A stretch of 22,759 bases of DNA from Candidatus Jorgensenbacteria bacterium (GCA_016234345.1 JACRFG010000009.1:1-22759), one strand, 5' to 3'; counted from the stretch's first letter, positions 1 to 6,645 are shown. Translations and numbers: made by a program. Notes: generated by a model not told the origin, from the sequence alone.

Positions 1-204
1 TGTATATTTAATGAAAACCACCATAACAAATTCCGGCGGGTCACCAGCAAATGCCTCAACAACCCTAAACTCACAATCAATTTCATTAACGTGAAGTTTT
101 TTGCTGTTTTTAGCAATCCAGTCATTAACAGACTGTTTCAATTTTTTTGCTATTTCATACGGGAAACGTCCTTGTTCCGTAAATATTTCTATGCTATTTA
201 TCAC
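1..204 (-). CDS. Hypothetical protein, 5' part only (runs off the window)
   Basis: A 68-codon open frame on the minus strand starts at a GTG (202-204) and reads to the first base of the window without a stop, so only the N-terminus is visible. An AAGGAG Shine-Dalgarno lies about 10 nt upstream, a strong site by the standards of this window, and it fixes the start. The protein begins MINSIEIFTEQGRFPYEIAK and has a charged, probably soluble profile with no signal peptide. It follows fmt by 53 bp on the same strand and is probably in the same transcript. I do not recognise the family; a role near fmt is inference from position only. Confidence 0.6.
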   Translation of the reverse strand, partial: MINSIEIFTEQGRFPYEIAKKLKQSVNDWIAKNSKKLHVNEIDCEFRVVEAFAGDPPEFVMVVFIKYT

Positions 205-257
205 CGCCTACGAACTCCTTTCTTTAAAAATTGATAACTTTTTACAGGTTACTCGGG

Positions 258-1076
258 CTAACGATAAACGTCAATCTTTTCCGGTTTCTTGCCCTCGAAT
301 TGAATCTTTTTAAAAACCAATTTCCCATCAACCAGATCGACTTCCAAAATCTTCATCCGCTTGCCATTCTTCATAGCCCATACGCCCGGTTCAGGATTTA
401 AGGCACGGACTTTACGCCAAATCATTACGGAATCGTCTTTCTCCAAATCCACAAAACCATTATCGGCTTCGAATTTCTTAGTAAACGTTGCGTCGGTCTC
501 ATTTTGCGGTTGCGGTTTTATTTCACCATTTATGAATCCGGGCAGTGTTTCAATAAGCAATTCAGCACTAAGCACGGCAAGTTTGTCGTGTAAAGATTCG
601 TATGTGTCGCTATTTTCTATTTCCAACTTCTTATTTACCAATACCGGTCCATGATCAACTTTTTCATCCATTACATAAAGAGCTACGCCGGTTTCGGCAT
701 CGCCGTTTAAAATAGCTGTTTGGATAGGGGAGGCGCCGCGATGTTTGGGTAAGAGCGACGGATGAACGCCAATCGTCCCCAAACGCGGCATTTCTAAAAT
801 AGCTTTAGGAATAATTTTGGCGTACGCAGCCACCACCGCAAAATCTGTCTCACCAATAACTGATTTGAATTCTTCAACGTCTAACTTAGGCGGTTGATAC
901 ACTTTTATGCTTCGCTCTGTTGCTATTATTTTGGTTGGCGGAGGAGTAATGAGTTTTTTTCTGCCCACCGGTCGGTCGGTATTGCATATAACCACGCTCG
1001 GGATAAACCCGGCCTCAATAAGTTCTTCCAGGATAATTGCCGCAAATTCGGGAGTTCCCAAAAAAATATAACGCAT
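258..1076 (-). CDS. fmt: Methionyl-tRNA formyltransferase
   Basis: Transfers a formyl group from 10-formyl-tetrahydrofolate to Met-tRNAfMet, making the initiator tRNA; cytoplasmic. The N-terminal Rossmann-type formyltransferase domain (about residues 1-195) opens MRYIFLGTPEFA and carries HPSLLPKHRGASPIQ (105-119) and the catalytic Asp in VMDEKVDHGPV (D141). A short C-terminal tRNA-binding domain follows, with a recognisable RALNPEPGVW stretch. At 272 aa it is shorter than the roughly 315-aa E. coli enzyme, mostly at the C-terminus. The usual N-x-H catalytic pair reads G103-V-H105 here, so the Asn position is Gly. No Shine-Dalgarno precedes the ATG. It diverges from the 93-aa gene/def cluster across a 45-bp spacer, which suits their joined roles in N-formyl-methionine metabolism. 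Confidence 0.95.
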   Translation of the reverse strand: MRYIFLGTPEFAAIILEELIEAGFIPSVVICNTDRPVGRKKLITPPPTKIIATERSIKVYQPPKLDVEEFKSVIGETDFAVVAAYAKIIPKAILEMPRLGTIGVHPSLLPKHRGASPIQTAILNGDAETGVALYVMDEKVDHGPVLVNKKLEIENSDTYESLHDKLAVLSAELLIETLPGFINGEIKPQPQNETDATFTKKFEADNGFVDLEKDDSVMIWRKVRALNPEPGVWAMKNGKRMKILEVDLVDGKLVFKKIQFEGKKPEKIDVYR

Positions 1077-1081
1077 AGATA

Positions 1082-1110
1082 TTGAATCGATATTTAGACT
1101 ATCTTAGTAT
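1082..1110 (+). promoter_or_regulatory. Sigma70-type promoter for the 1122-4147 gene cluster
   Basis: TTGAAT (1082-1087), 17-bp spacer, TAGTAT (1105-1110). The predicted transcript start near 1117 is only about 5 nt before the ATG at 1122, and no Shine-Dalgarno is present, so the first message is probably nearly leaderless. On the minus strand of the same spacer TATACT (1111-1106) could serve fmt, but its -35 is weak. Confidence 0.55.
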
Positions 1111-1121
1111 AAGATAACGAT

Positions 1122-1403
1122 ATGGAGAAACCATCGCAATCATACATGGACGCGCTTAGAGAAAGAGCCAATACGTCCCATGCCTATACAAGCCACCAAC
1201 TCATCGGCCTTGAAATAGCGGACATCCTTGAAGATCCCAAACACAAAGCACTCTATATCAAACTGGCTAAAGAACACGGACCCCACGAACTTCTTAAACT
1301 TGCGAAAGATGTGGCTTCACGATCCAATATAAACAATATGGGCGCATACTTCATGCGTCTCGTCGGTGAATTAAAATTTAAAAATAACGAAAACAGTGCC
1401 TGA
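1122..1403 (+). CDS. Conserved-looking hypothetical protein (93 aa)
   Basis: A small, charged, soluble protein starting MEKPSQSYMDALRERAN. It appears mainly helical, with a segment HGPHELLKLAKDVASR (residues 47-62) followed by a GAYFMRLVGELKFK tail. No signal peptide, membrane segment or metal motif is visible. It is the first gene behind a good promoter and overlaps the def GTG start by 8 bp, so the two are probably translationally coupled. I recall similar short proteins beside peptide deformylase in Parcubacteria-like genomes, but I cannot name a family. Function unknown. Confidence 0.75.
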   Translation: MEKPSQSYMDALRERANTSHAYTSHQLIGLEIADILEDPKHKALYIKLAKEHGPHELLKLAKDVASRSNINNMGAYFMRLVGELKFKNNENSA

Positions 1404-1905
1404 CAAAATTTGGATGGTAAATAATGCGGCCGAAGAAAAAATTCTCCGCAGTAAAATAGCGCCGCTCGAATTCGCCAAAGAGAACAAAAAGGAACTGCGT
1501 GAACTCGTGAAACGGATGCGCATAGCCATGAAAGCGGCAAACGGCGTAGGGCTCTCCGCGAACCAAATCGGCATAAAGAAAAGAATCTTTATCGCCCAGG
1601 TGCCGGACGACCAAGGACATCTCAAATTCTATACAATCGTAAATCCGGAAATCGCAAAAAACTCGATAGAAAAAGACGCAACCGAAGAAGGATGTTTAAG
1701 CGTACCCTTAAGCTACGGCATTGTTGAACGACCGGCCAAGATAACTCTTAACGGTTTCGACCTGAACGGCAAAAAAGTAAAAATCAAAGCCGGGGGACTT
1801 CTGGCTCGCGTATTCCAACATGAAACAGATCACTTAAACGGCGGGCTCTTTATCGACAAGTGCAAAGAAGTGCTCACAACTACCGAATTGCCAAAAAAGA
1901 AATAA
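1396..1905 (+). CDS. def: Peptide deformylase
   Basis: Removes the N-terminal formyl group from nascent proteins at the ribosome using a bound metal ion, usually Fe2+ or Zn2+. All three family motifs are present: GVGLSANQ (residues 50-57, the GxGLxAxQ motif with the oxyanion Gln), EEGCLSVP (98-104, metal ligand C100) and QHETDHLNG (141-149, ligands H142 and H146, catalytic E143). The length of 169 aa is normal. The GTG at 1396, which overlaps the previous stop region, is preferred because it gives the expected short N-terminal lead-in; an in-frame ATG at 1414 is the alternative. It works with the divergent fmt. thpR starts 3 nt after its stop. Confidence 0.95.
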   Translation: MPDKIWMVNNAAEEKILRSKIAPLEFAKENKKELRELVKRMRIAMKAANGVGLSANQIGIKKRIFIAQVPDDQGHLKFYTIVNPEIAKNSIEKDATEEGCLSVPLSYGIVERPAKITLNGFDLNGKKVKIKAGGLLARVFQHETDHLNGGLFIDKCKEVLTTTELPKKK

Positions 1906-1908
1906 ATC

Positions 1909-2457
1909 GTGCCGAGACTCTTTATCGCCATTAATCTACCCAAAGAGATTAAAAGCGAAATCTCAAAAATAATAAAAGAAACGCCAACACCGCTGTGGTT
2001 CAGGTGGCTACCGGAGTGGCACATAACTATCACGTTCTTGGGCGACCAAGAAGATTATAGTATCCAAGACATAGAAACAGCCATGCAGAAAACCTGTGAG
2101 GGAATGCATGCCGGAGAACTATCCGTTGAATTTAAAGAAGTATGCTATGGCCCGCCGGGCAGAACACCACGCATGGCATGGCTCACCACTACAGACGAAA
2201 CATCCCGAAAAATAGCTTTATTCAAACGACGGCTCGAAGACAACCTTGAAAAATCAGGAATCGACTGGGAAAGGGAATCGCGACCTTTCCATGGCCATGT
2301 CACGCTTGCTCGTTTTGAATCAACAACTCATGCGCATTTGCCGCCAATCGAACAAAAATTTACCACATCATTCACCGTACCATCGATCGACCTTATAAAA
2401 TCAAAACTTGAACGAACTGGCGCAATTTATACCCGAATAACCGCTGTTGCTTGTTGA
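1909..2457 (+). CDS. thpR: RNA 2',3'-cyclic phosphodiesterase (2H / LigT family)
   Basis: Member of the 2H phosphoesterase superfamily, which opens 2',3'-cyclic phosphates on RNA ends and was first known as 2'-5' RNA ligase. The duplicated catalytic motif is visible twice: HITITFLG (H38, T40) and HGHVTLAR (H130, T132). MPRLFIAINLP at the start and the 182-aa length fit the family. The start is GTG at 1909, with only 3 nt separating it from def, so it is in the same operon. No good Shine-Dalgarno is present, and translation probably relies on coupling to def. The physiological RNA substrate is not known for most members. Confidence 0.92.
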   Translation: MPRLFIAINLPKEIKSEISKIIKETPTPLWFRWLPEWHITITFLGDQEDYSIQDIETAMQKTCEGMHAGELSVEFKEVCYGPPGRTPRMAWLTTTDETSRKIALFKRRLEDNLEKSGIDWERESRPFHGHVTLARFESTTHAHLPPIEQKFTTSFTVPSIDLIKSKLERTGAIYTRITAVAC

Positions 2458-2480
2458 ATGAGGATTTGATTAAATAGAAT
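2451..2480 (+). promoter_or_regulatory. Possible promoter for the S41 peptidase gene
   Basis: TTGTTG (2451-2456), 18-bp spacer, TAGAAT (2475-2480), overlapping the 3' end of thpR. The ATG at 2490 lies 9 nt after the -10 box, which again predicts a nearly leaderless message. The -35 match is modest. Confidence 0.35.
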
Positions 2481-2489
2481 ACAACTGCG

Positions 2490-3692
2490 ATGAATCAGAA
2501 AGAAAACAAAATTTTACCACGTATCGCTGCAGCATTAGTTGCCGCGGGTCTTATATTTTACGGAGGATTCCAGTACGGTCAGAAAACCCAACCACCGGCC
2601 GTTACCGACACCAATGAATTTTTAAACGCCGATTTTTCTCTTTTCTGGGATGCGGTAAAAGTGATAAAAAACCGTTATGTCGGCATTAAAAACGTCAAAG
2701 ACCAGGACATCCTCTACGGTGCGATCAAGGGCATAACCGGCTCGCTCGACGATCCTTATTCGTCATTTTTTAACCCCGGCGACGCCAAAAAATTCGAACA
2801 GGATATTCAAGGCAGCTTCGGCGGGATCGGCGCCGAAATTGGCATGAGAGACAACCAACTTTCGATTGTCGCGCCCTTAAAGAACAGTCCATCCGAAAAA
2901 ATCGGCCTTAAGGCCAGTGACAAAATCCTAAAAATCAACGATACCTACACTCTCGATCTTACTGTCGATGAAGCGGTAAAACTTATCCGAGGCGAGCCGG
3001 ACACGGCAGTTACCCTGCTCATCTTCCGTGACGGATGGAAAGAAGCCAAAGAGTTTAAAATTATCCGCAAGGTAATAACCATTCCCACCCTTGATTGGGA
3101 AATGAAACCGGGGAACATTGCTTATATTCATCTCTATAATTTTAACGCCAACGCTCCAACGCTCTTCTACCAAGCGACACTCGGCGCGCTTCTCCAAGGC
3201 GCTAAAGGTGTAATTTTGGATCTACGGAATAACCCTGGCGGATTCCTCGAGGTATCCGTGAATCTGGGCGGATGGTTCTTCAAACGCGGCGATGTTGTCC
3301 TTATCGAAAGATTCAAGTCCGGCAATGAACGCGAACATCGGGCGGACGGAAATGCCGCGCTCTTGAAAGTACCAACTGTACTACTCGTAAACGGCGGTTC
3401 GGCTTCGGCATCCGAAATTCTGGCCGGCGCCTTGAGAGACAACCGGGGAATTGTTTTGATCGGCGAGAAAACCTTCGGAAAAGGCACGGTACAAGAAATC
3501 GAAAGTCTCAAAGACGGATCAACACTCAAAATATCAATAGCCGAATGGCTAACTCCCAAAGGCCACGAAATCAATAAAAAGGGTCTCGCTCCGGATATCG
3601 AAGTAAAAATCTCCGACGACGATATCGAAAAAAAACGAGATCCGCAACTCGATAAAGCCATGGAAACGATCAAAGCCATAATTCAAAAATAA
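2490..3692 (+). CDS. S41-family C-terminal processing peptidase (Ctp/Prc type)
   Basis: A membrane-anchored serine protease that trims or degrades exported proteins from their C-termini. Residues 10-28 form an uncleaved signal anchor, so the rest is extracytoplasmic. A PDZ domain (about 108-195, with GSFGGIGAEIG) precedes the S41 catalytic core. The core has DLRNNPGGFLE (244-254), the nucleophile region NGGSASASEI (S306 by alignment with E. coli Prc S452) and GEKTFGKGTVQ (general base K331). The 25-residue Ser-Lys spacing equals that in Prc. At 400 aa it resembles CtpA/CtpB rather than the longer Prc. It sits between thpR and rplI (5-bp gap to rplI). It is the likely processing enzyme of an envelope otherwise seen here as surface proteins and SecA. 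Confidence 0.93.
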   Translation: MNQKENKILPRIAAALVAAGLIFYGGFQYGQKTQPPAVTDTNEFLNADFSLFWDAVKVIKNRYVGIKNVKDQDILYGAIKGITGSLDDPYSSFFNPGDAKKFEQDIQGSFGGIGAEIGMRDNQLSIVAPLKNSPSEKIGLKASDKILKINDTYTLDLTVDEAVKLIRGEPDTAVTLLIFRDGWKEAKEFKIIRKVITIPTLDWEMKPGNIAYIHLYNFNANAPTLFYQATLGALLQGAKGVILDLRNNPGGFLEVSVNLGGWFFKRGDVVLIERFKSGNEREHRADGNAALLKVPTVLLVNGGSASASEILAGALRDNRGIVLIGEKTFGKGTVQEIESLKDGSTLKISIAEWLTPKGHEINKKGLAPDIEVKISDDDIEKKRDPQLDKAMETIKAIIQK

Positions 3693-3697
3693 ATCAT

Positions 3698-4147
3698 ATG
3701 AAAGTCATTCTTCTTCAAGATGTTCAAGGGGTCGGTAAAAAGTTGGACGTGAAAAATGTTTCCGACGGCTATGCCAGAAATTTTCTTTTACCCAAAAAAC
3801 TCGCGAAAATTGCGGATTCGGCCAGTCTTCAAAGCTTGGAACAACAAAAAAAGAGAGCCAACGAAGAACACGAAAAGTTAATCGCGGAACTGGAGAAAAA
3901 ATCAGTGAACCTCTCAAAAGAAATATTTGAGTTCAAAGTAAGCACCGGGGAAAAAGGGGAAGTCTTCGGATCGGTCTCAAAACGAGACATTGAATACGCC
4001 TTAAAAGAAAGGGGACTCGGCCTTGCCCACGCAAACTTAGAACACGCCATCAAAGAACTCGGCGAGCATAAAATAAAAGTGGATTTGGGAGAAGGGGTAA
4101 AAGCGACGTTAACGGTAACGGTAAAATCGCTTTCTAAGACGCAATAA
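3698..4147 (+). CDS. rplI: 50S ribosomal protein L9
   Basis: Binds 23S rRNA near the L1 stalk base and projects away from the large subunit. The N-terminal domain is canonical: MKVILLQDVQGVGKKLDVKN, then VSDGYARNFLLPKKLA. A charged connecting helix (about 42-75) leads to the C-terminal domain with STGEKGEVFGSVSKRDI. The 149-aa length is exactly typical. It lies 5 bp after the peptidase gene. Its last 14 bp overlap the 3' end of rpmA, which comes from the other strand. Its presence is a lineage clue, because Microgenomates are reported to lack L9. Confidence 0.97.
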   Translation: MKVILLQDVQGVGKKLDVKNVSDGYARNFLLPKKLAKIADSASLQSLEQQKKRANEEHEKLIAELEKKSVNLSKEIFEFKVSTGEKGEVFGSVSKRDIEYALKERGLGLAHANLEHAIKELGEHKIKVDLGEGVKATLTVTVKSLSKTQ

Positions 4148-4412
4148 CTGTAACTATCCGAGCGCGTTTCTTTGAACCATCAAAATGGGTTCGCGTGCGT
4201 TTTAAAAATTTAACAACTCCGCCTTTTAAAGCATAAAGGGTGTCGTCACCGCCACGGCTGACATTCAAACCGGGGTAGAACTTAGTGCCGCGTTGCCTAA
4301 TAATAACTTCGCCGACGCCAACACGCTCGCCGTCAAAAAGCTTTACGCCCAGACGTTTTGATTCGGAATCTCTGCCTAATTTAGTTGATCCTTTAGCTTT
4401 GGTATGCGCCAT
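4134..4412 (-). CDS. rpmA: 50S ribosomal protein L27
   Basis: An essential large-subunit protein whose N-terminal tail reaches the peptidyl-transferase centre. The sequence starts MAHTKAKGSTKLGRDSESKR, the family signature, followed by RLGVKLFDGERV and an RQRGTKFYPG segment. The 92-aa length is normal, and there is no Firmicutes-type cleaved N-terminal extension. It is not paired with rplU here. It is transcribed alone from a near-consensus promoter (TTGACA-N17-TATACT), has no evident Shine-Dalgarno, and converges on rplI with a 14-bp overlap of the coding ends. Confidence 0.97.
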   Translation of the reverse strand: MAHTKAKGSTKLGRDSESKRLGVKLFDGERVGVGEVIIRQRGTKFYPGLNVSRGGDDTLYALKGGVVKFLKRTRTHFDGSKKRARIVTVIAS

Positions 4413-4438
4413 AAATTTATTAGGATGAAAACAGAAAA

Positions 4439-4467
4439 AGTATAAGGTAGACTTAATCTCATGTCAA
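4439..4467 (-). promoter_or_regulatory. rpmA: Near-consensus sigma70 promoter for rpmA
   Basis: On the minus strand TTGACA (4467-4462), 17-bp spacer, TATACT (4444-4439). Transcription should start near 4432, about 20 nt before the rpmA ATG. The -35 element covers the second to seventh bases of the 51-aa ORF on the other strand, and a plus-strand -10 (TATAAG, 4441-4446) overlaps this -10, so the divergent promoters share DNA. Confidence 0.75.
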
Positions 4468-4616
4468 TATGGATTTATGAAAACAAAAAATGGGTAGTCT
4501 TCTGGTTTGGGCTTTTATTAATCGTTTCGCTTAGTTTCGGCGTTGGCTATCTTGTGGCCAAACAAGCCAACCCGACACCCATTATCATAGAAAAATGTTC
4601 CGATGCCACCAATTGA
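4461..4616 (+). CDS. Small single-pass membrane protein (51 aa)
   Basis: ATG at 4461 to TGA at 4614-4616. A short N-terminal stretch MSIWIYENKKW is followed by a clear transmembrane helix (about residues 12-32), then a 19-residue tail, ANPTPIIIEKCSDATN, with one Cys. The gene has a plus-strand -10 (TATAAG, 4441-4446) with a weak -35 and no Shine-Dalgarno. Its stop codon lies inside the -35 element of the tRNA-Leu promoter. I recall similar short proteins ending in an IIIEKC-like tail in Parcubacteria-like genomes, but no function is known to me. It could be a membrane-anchored scaffold or a leader peptide; neither is shown. Confidence 0.6.
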   Translation: MSIWIYENKKWVVFWFGLLLIVSLSFGVGYLVAKQANPTPIIIEKCSDATN

Positions 4617-4642
4617 AATATTATAGCTTTTGACTATATAAT
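4613..4642 (+). promoter_or_regulatory. Strong promoter for tRNA-Leu and probably the ATP synthase operon
   Basis: TTGAAA (4613-4618), 18-bp spacer, TATAAT (4637-4642, perfect -10). Start near 4649 leaves a leader of about 4 nt before the tRNA. No comparable promoter is visible between here and atpB. Confidence 0.75.
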
Positions 4643-4652
4643 AACGTCGCTT

Positions 4653-4736
4653 GCGCGGGTGGCGAAACTGGCAGACGCACTACCTTGAGGTGGTAGCGCC
4701 CGTAAGGGCTTGGAGGTTCGAATCCTCTCCCGCGCA
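4653..4736 (+). tRNA. tRNA-Leu (anticodon GAG)
   Basis: An 84-nt class II tRNA. The acceptor stem is GCGCGGG (4653-4659) with CCCGCGC (4729-4735), and the discriminator A is at 4736. The anticodon arm CTACC/GGTAG encloses the loop TTGAGGT with anticodon GAG at 4687-4689, reading CUC/CUU. The long variable arm folds as GCCC-GTAA-GGGC (4698-4709), as expected for Leu. The T arm is GGAGG-TTCGAAT-CCTCT, with one G-U pair. The 3' CCA is not encoded and must be added. The next gene starts at 4738, one base after the discriminator. Confidence 0.97.
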
Positions 4737-4737
4737 C

Positions 4738-5100
4738 ATGAAAAAAGCCTTTCATTTCCTATCTATACCGATACTGCAACAAAAATTTACACTCATAACT
4801 TCAATAGTTGCGTTATCCACGCTCATCATCGGTCTTGGACTCATATTGTTCAAACTGAGTGCGTTATCATCGCCGCTCATCATACACTTTGATTCTTTCA
4901 ATGGTATTGATCTCTTCGGAGAAAAAACGGATGTTTGGGGAATATGGATAACGGGATTAGTGATGTTTATAACCAATACCGTAATCGCCAATGAGTTCTT
5001 TTACCGACTGAGACCTATTTCTTACTTCCTTATAAGCGCGAACGTAATTTTAACGATACTCATTCTCGTCGTAATCAGCACCATTATCACAATAAACTAA
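4738..5100 (+). CDS. Small polytopic membrane protein upstream of atpB (120 aa)
   Basis: ATG at 4738 gives a 120-aa protein with three predicted transmembrane helices (about residues 18-40, 66-86 and 94-118). Between the first two is a loop with IIHFDSFNGIDLFGEK, which loosely recalls the LPxHYNxxGxxD loop of DUF1648-type proteins. Its start is 1 nt behind tRNA-Leu and its stop is 12 nt before atpB, so it heads the ATP synthase cluster. In that place other bacteria carry atpI (a subunit c-ring assembly factor), but I see no sequence evidence that it is AtpI. A reading frame starting earlier, at TTG 4651, would translate through the tRNA and is rejected. Function unknown. Confidence 0.75.
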   Translation: MKKAFHFLSIPILQQKFTLITSIVALSTLIIGLGLILFKLSALSSPLIIHFDSFNGIDLFGEKTDVWGIWITGLVMFITNTVIANEFFYRLRPISYFLISANVILTILILVVISTIITIN

Positions 5101-5112
5101 CCCGCAATAAAC

Positions 5113-5862
5113 ATGCTCGATATTTCAATCAAAGCCGAAAAAATATTCTTACTTGGTTCTTTCCCCGTTACCAATGCTCTTTTGCTTTCAATAGGAACTT
5201 TGGCGATCTTGGTAACCGGGAGCGTCGTACTTCACCGTAAACTGGCTATTATCCCAGGAGCATTCCAAAATTTTTTGGAAATGATATTGGACGGAGCTTT
5301 GAAACTTATGGAATCGGTCCTCGGAGACAGAGAAACATCCGAAAAATATCTTCCGCTTATAGCCACGATATTTTTCTTCGTCCTCGTCTCGAATCTATTG
5401 GGACTTTTACCGATTGTAGGCTCTATCGGCATTCATACGCTCCATGAAGGCAAGGAAGCTTTTATACCTATCTTCAGATCGCCGGCTAGTGATCTGAACT
5501 TTACCATCATTCTGGCCATCATTGCGGTTACAAGCATCAACGCCCTCGGCTTTGCCGCTCTCGGTTTTAAACGCTATGCCGGCCGTTTTTTCAATTTCCG
5601 AAACCCCATCCAAGGATTCGCCGGTATCCTTGAATTAATTTCTGAATTTGTTAAAATAGTGTCGTTCTCATTTCGTCTTTTTGGGAACATTTTCGCGGGG
5701 GAGGTACTTTTGACTGTTATCGGCTTTCTCGTACCGTATCTTATACCACTTCCGTTCTTATTTTTGGAATTCTTTGTCGCCTTTATCCAAGCGTTTATTT
5801 TCGCGATGCTCACGCTTGTATTCGTAGGCATTGCCGTATCACACCATGAAACAACACACTAA
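5113..5862 (+). CDS. atpB: F-type ATP synthase subunit a
   Basis: The stator channel subunit of Fo that passes protons to and from the c-ring. This polytopic 249-aa protein contains the essential Arg in FRLFGNIFAGE (R188) and the final helix pattern FFVAFIQAFIF (Q226). An upstream segment PLIATIFFFVLVSNLLGLLP (81-100) is typical. It starts 12 nt after the preceding membrane gene, with no clear Shine-Dalgarno, and ends 35 nt before atpE. Location is the cytoplasmic membrane. Confidence 0.96.
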   Translation: MLDISIKAEKIFLLGSFPVTNALLLSIGTLAILVTGSVVLHRKLAIIPGAFQNFLEMILDGALKLMESVLGDRETSEKYLPLIATIFFFVLVSNLLGLLPIVGSIGIHTLHEGKEAFIPIFRSPASDLNFTIILAIIAVTSINALGFAALGFKRYAGRFFNFRNPIQGFAGILELISEFVKIVSFSFRLFGNIFAGEVLLTVIGFLVPYLIPLPFLFLEFFVAFIQAFIFAMLTLVFVGIAVSHHETTH

Positions 5863-5897
5863 CAAAGAAAGGTCGATATCACATCTATCACACATTT

Positions 5898-6125
5898 ATG
5901 GACGTTGAATCAGTTAAAATGCTAGCTATCGCGGGGGTAATCGCAATCGGTACCATCGCTCCGGCTATCGCCATCGGATGGATCGGCTCGCGCGCGACCG
6001 ACGCTATCGGCCGCAACCCCGAAGCCGCTCCAAAAATCCAAACAGCCATGATTACAGCCATTCCTTTTGCCGAAGCACTCGCGATTTTTGCGCTGGTCAT
6101 CGCTATCATCTTGAAGTTCGCTTAA
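5898..6125 (+). CDS. atpE: F-type ATP synthase subunit c
   Basis: The rotor-ring proteolipid: two transmembrane helices joined by a polar RNPEAAPK loop (39-46). The ion-binding carboxylate is E59 in PFAEALAIF. The residues that make Na+ sites (Gln in helix 1, Ser/Thr after the Glu) are absent (I26; A60, L61), so the ring should be proton-coupled. The helix-1 packing motif, normally GxGxGxG, reads AxAxAxG (A21, A23, A25, G27), and a Pro lies three residues before the Glu (P56). The 75-aa length is normal. atpF starts 7 nt downstream. No Shine-Dalgarno is close to the ATG. Confidence 0.96.
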   Translation: MDVESVKMLAIAGVIAIGTIAPAIAIGWIGSRATDAIGRNPEAAPKIQTAMITAIPFAEALAIFALVIAIILKFA

Positions 6126-6132
6126 ACCGACA

Positions 6133-6645
6133 ATGACGGAGCTTCTCAACCAACTCGGAGTAAACTGGAAGCTTCTCCTCTCACAGGGAGTTAATTTTTT
6201 CATTGTTATAACAACACTGACATTCTTGGTTTACAAACCGCTTCTCCGCCTCATGCACGACCGTACGCGCCGGATCAAGGAAGGATTGGAAAATGCCAAC
6301 ACGATTGACCAAAAACTACAGGAAATAGAAGACGCGAAAAAACAAAGACTAGCCGAAGCGGACCGCGAAGCGCTGGAACGCGTGAGTGCCGCAGAAGGAC
6401 AGGCCCGCTTGCATTCCGCGCGTCTCTTAAAAGAAGCTAACGAAAAAGCCAATGCCATCGTTAAAGAAGCGGACCATACGAATGAACGTAAACGCGAAGA
6501 AGCCCTTGAAAAATTAAGCCAAGAAGCAAAAGACATTATCAGAATAGCTATCGCAAAAACCGTCGAACTCGATCCCAAGAGCATCGACGAAAAATTAATC
6601 AAGCAAGCAGTCGAAACCACCAAAGGACGACACCATGAAATATAA
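6133..6645 (+). CDS. atpF: F-type ATP synthase subunit b
   Basis: The peripheral stalk subunit that holds F1 against rotation. It has one N-terminal membrane helix (about residues 16-36, SQGVNFFIVITTLTFLVYKP), then a long charged coiled coil rich in Glu, Lys and Ala to the C-terminus. The 170-aa length is ordinary. It overlaps the atpH start by 11 bp, implying coupled translation. Only one b gene is present, so the stalk is probably a homodimer. Confidence 0.95.
   Translation: MTELLNQLGVNWKLLLSQGVNFFIVITTLTFLVYKPLLRLMHDRTRRIKEGLENANTIDQKLQEIEDAKKQRLAEADREALERVSAAEGQARLHSARLLKEANEKANAIVKEADHTNERKREEALEKLSQEAKDIIRIAIAKTVELDPKSIDEKLIKQAVETTKGRHHEI

Noticed and set aside
3167..3679. A 170-codon minus-strand frame within the S41 peptidase gene
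   Set aside because: Ser/Pro/Arg-rich composition typical of an antisense shadow, with no start signals.
4651..4737. N-terminal extension of the 120-aa membrane protein from TTG 4651
   Set aside because: It would translate the whole tRNA-Leu gene; the tRNA is unambiguous and ATG 4738 begins a sensible membrane protein.
5898..6125. Sodium-coupled ATP synthase
   Set aside because: Subunit c lacks the helix-1 Gln and the Ser/Thr after the carboxylate that form Na+ sites.
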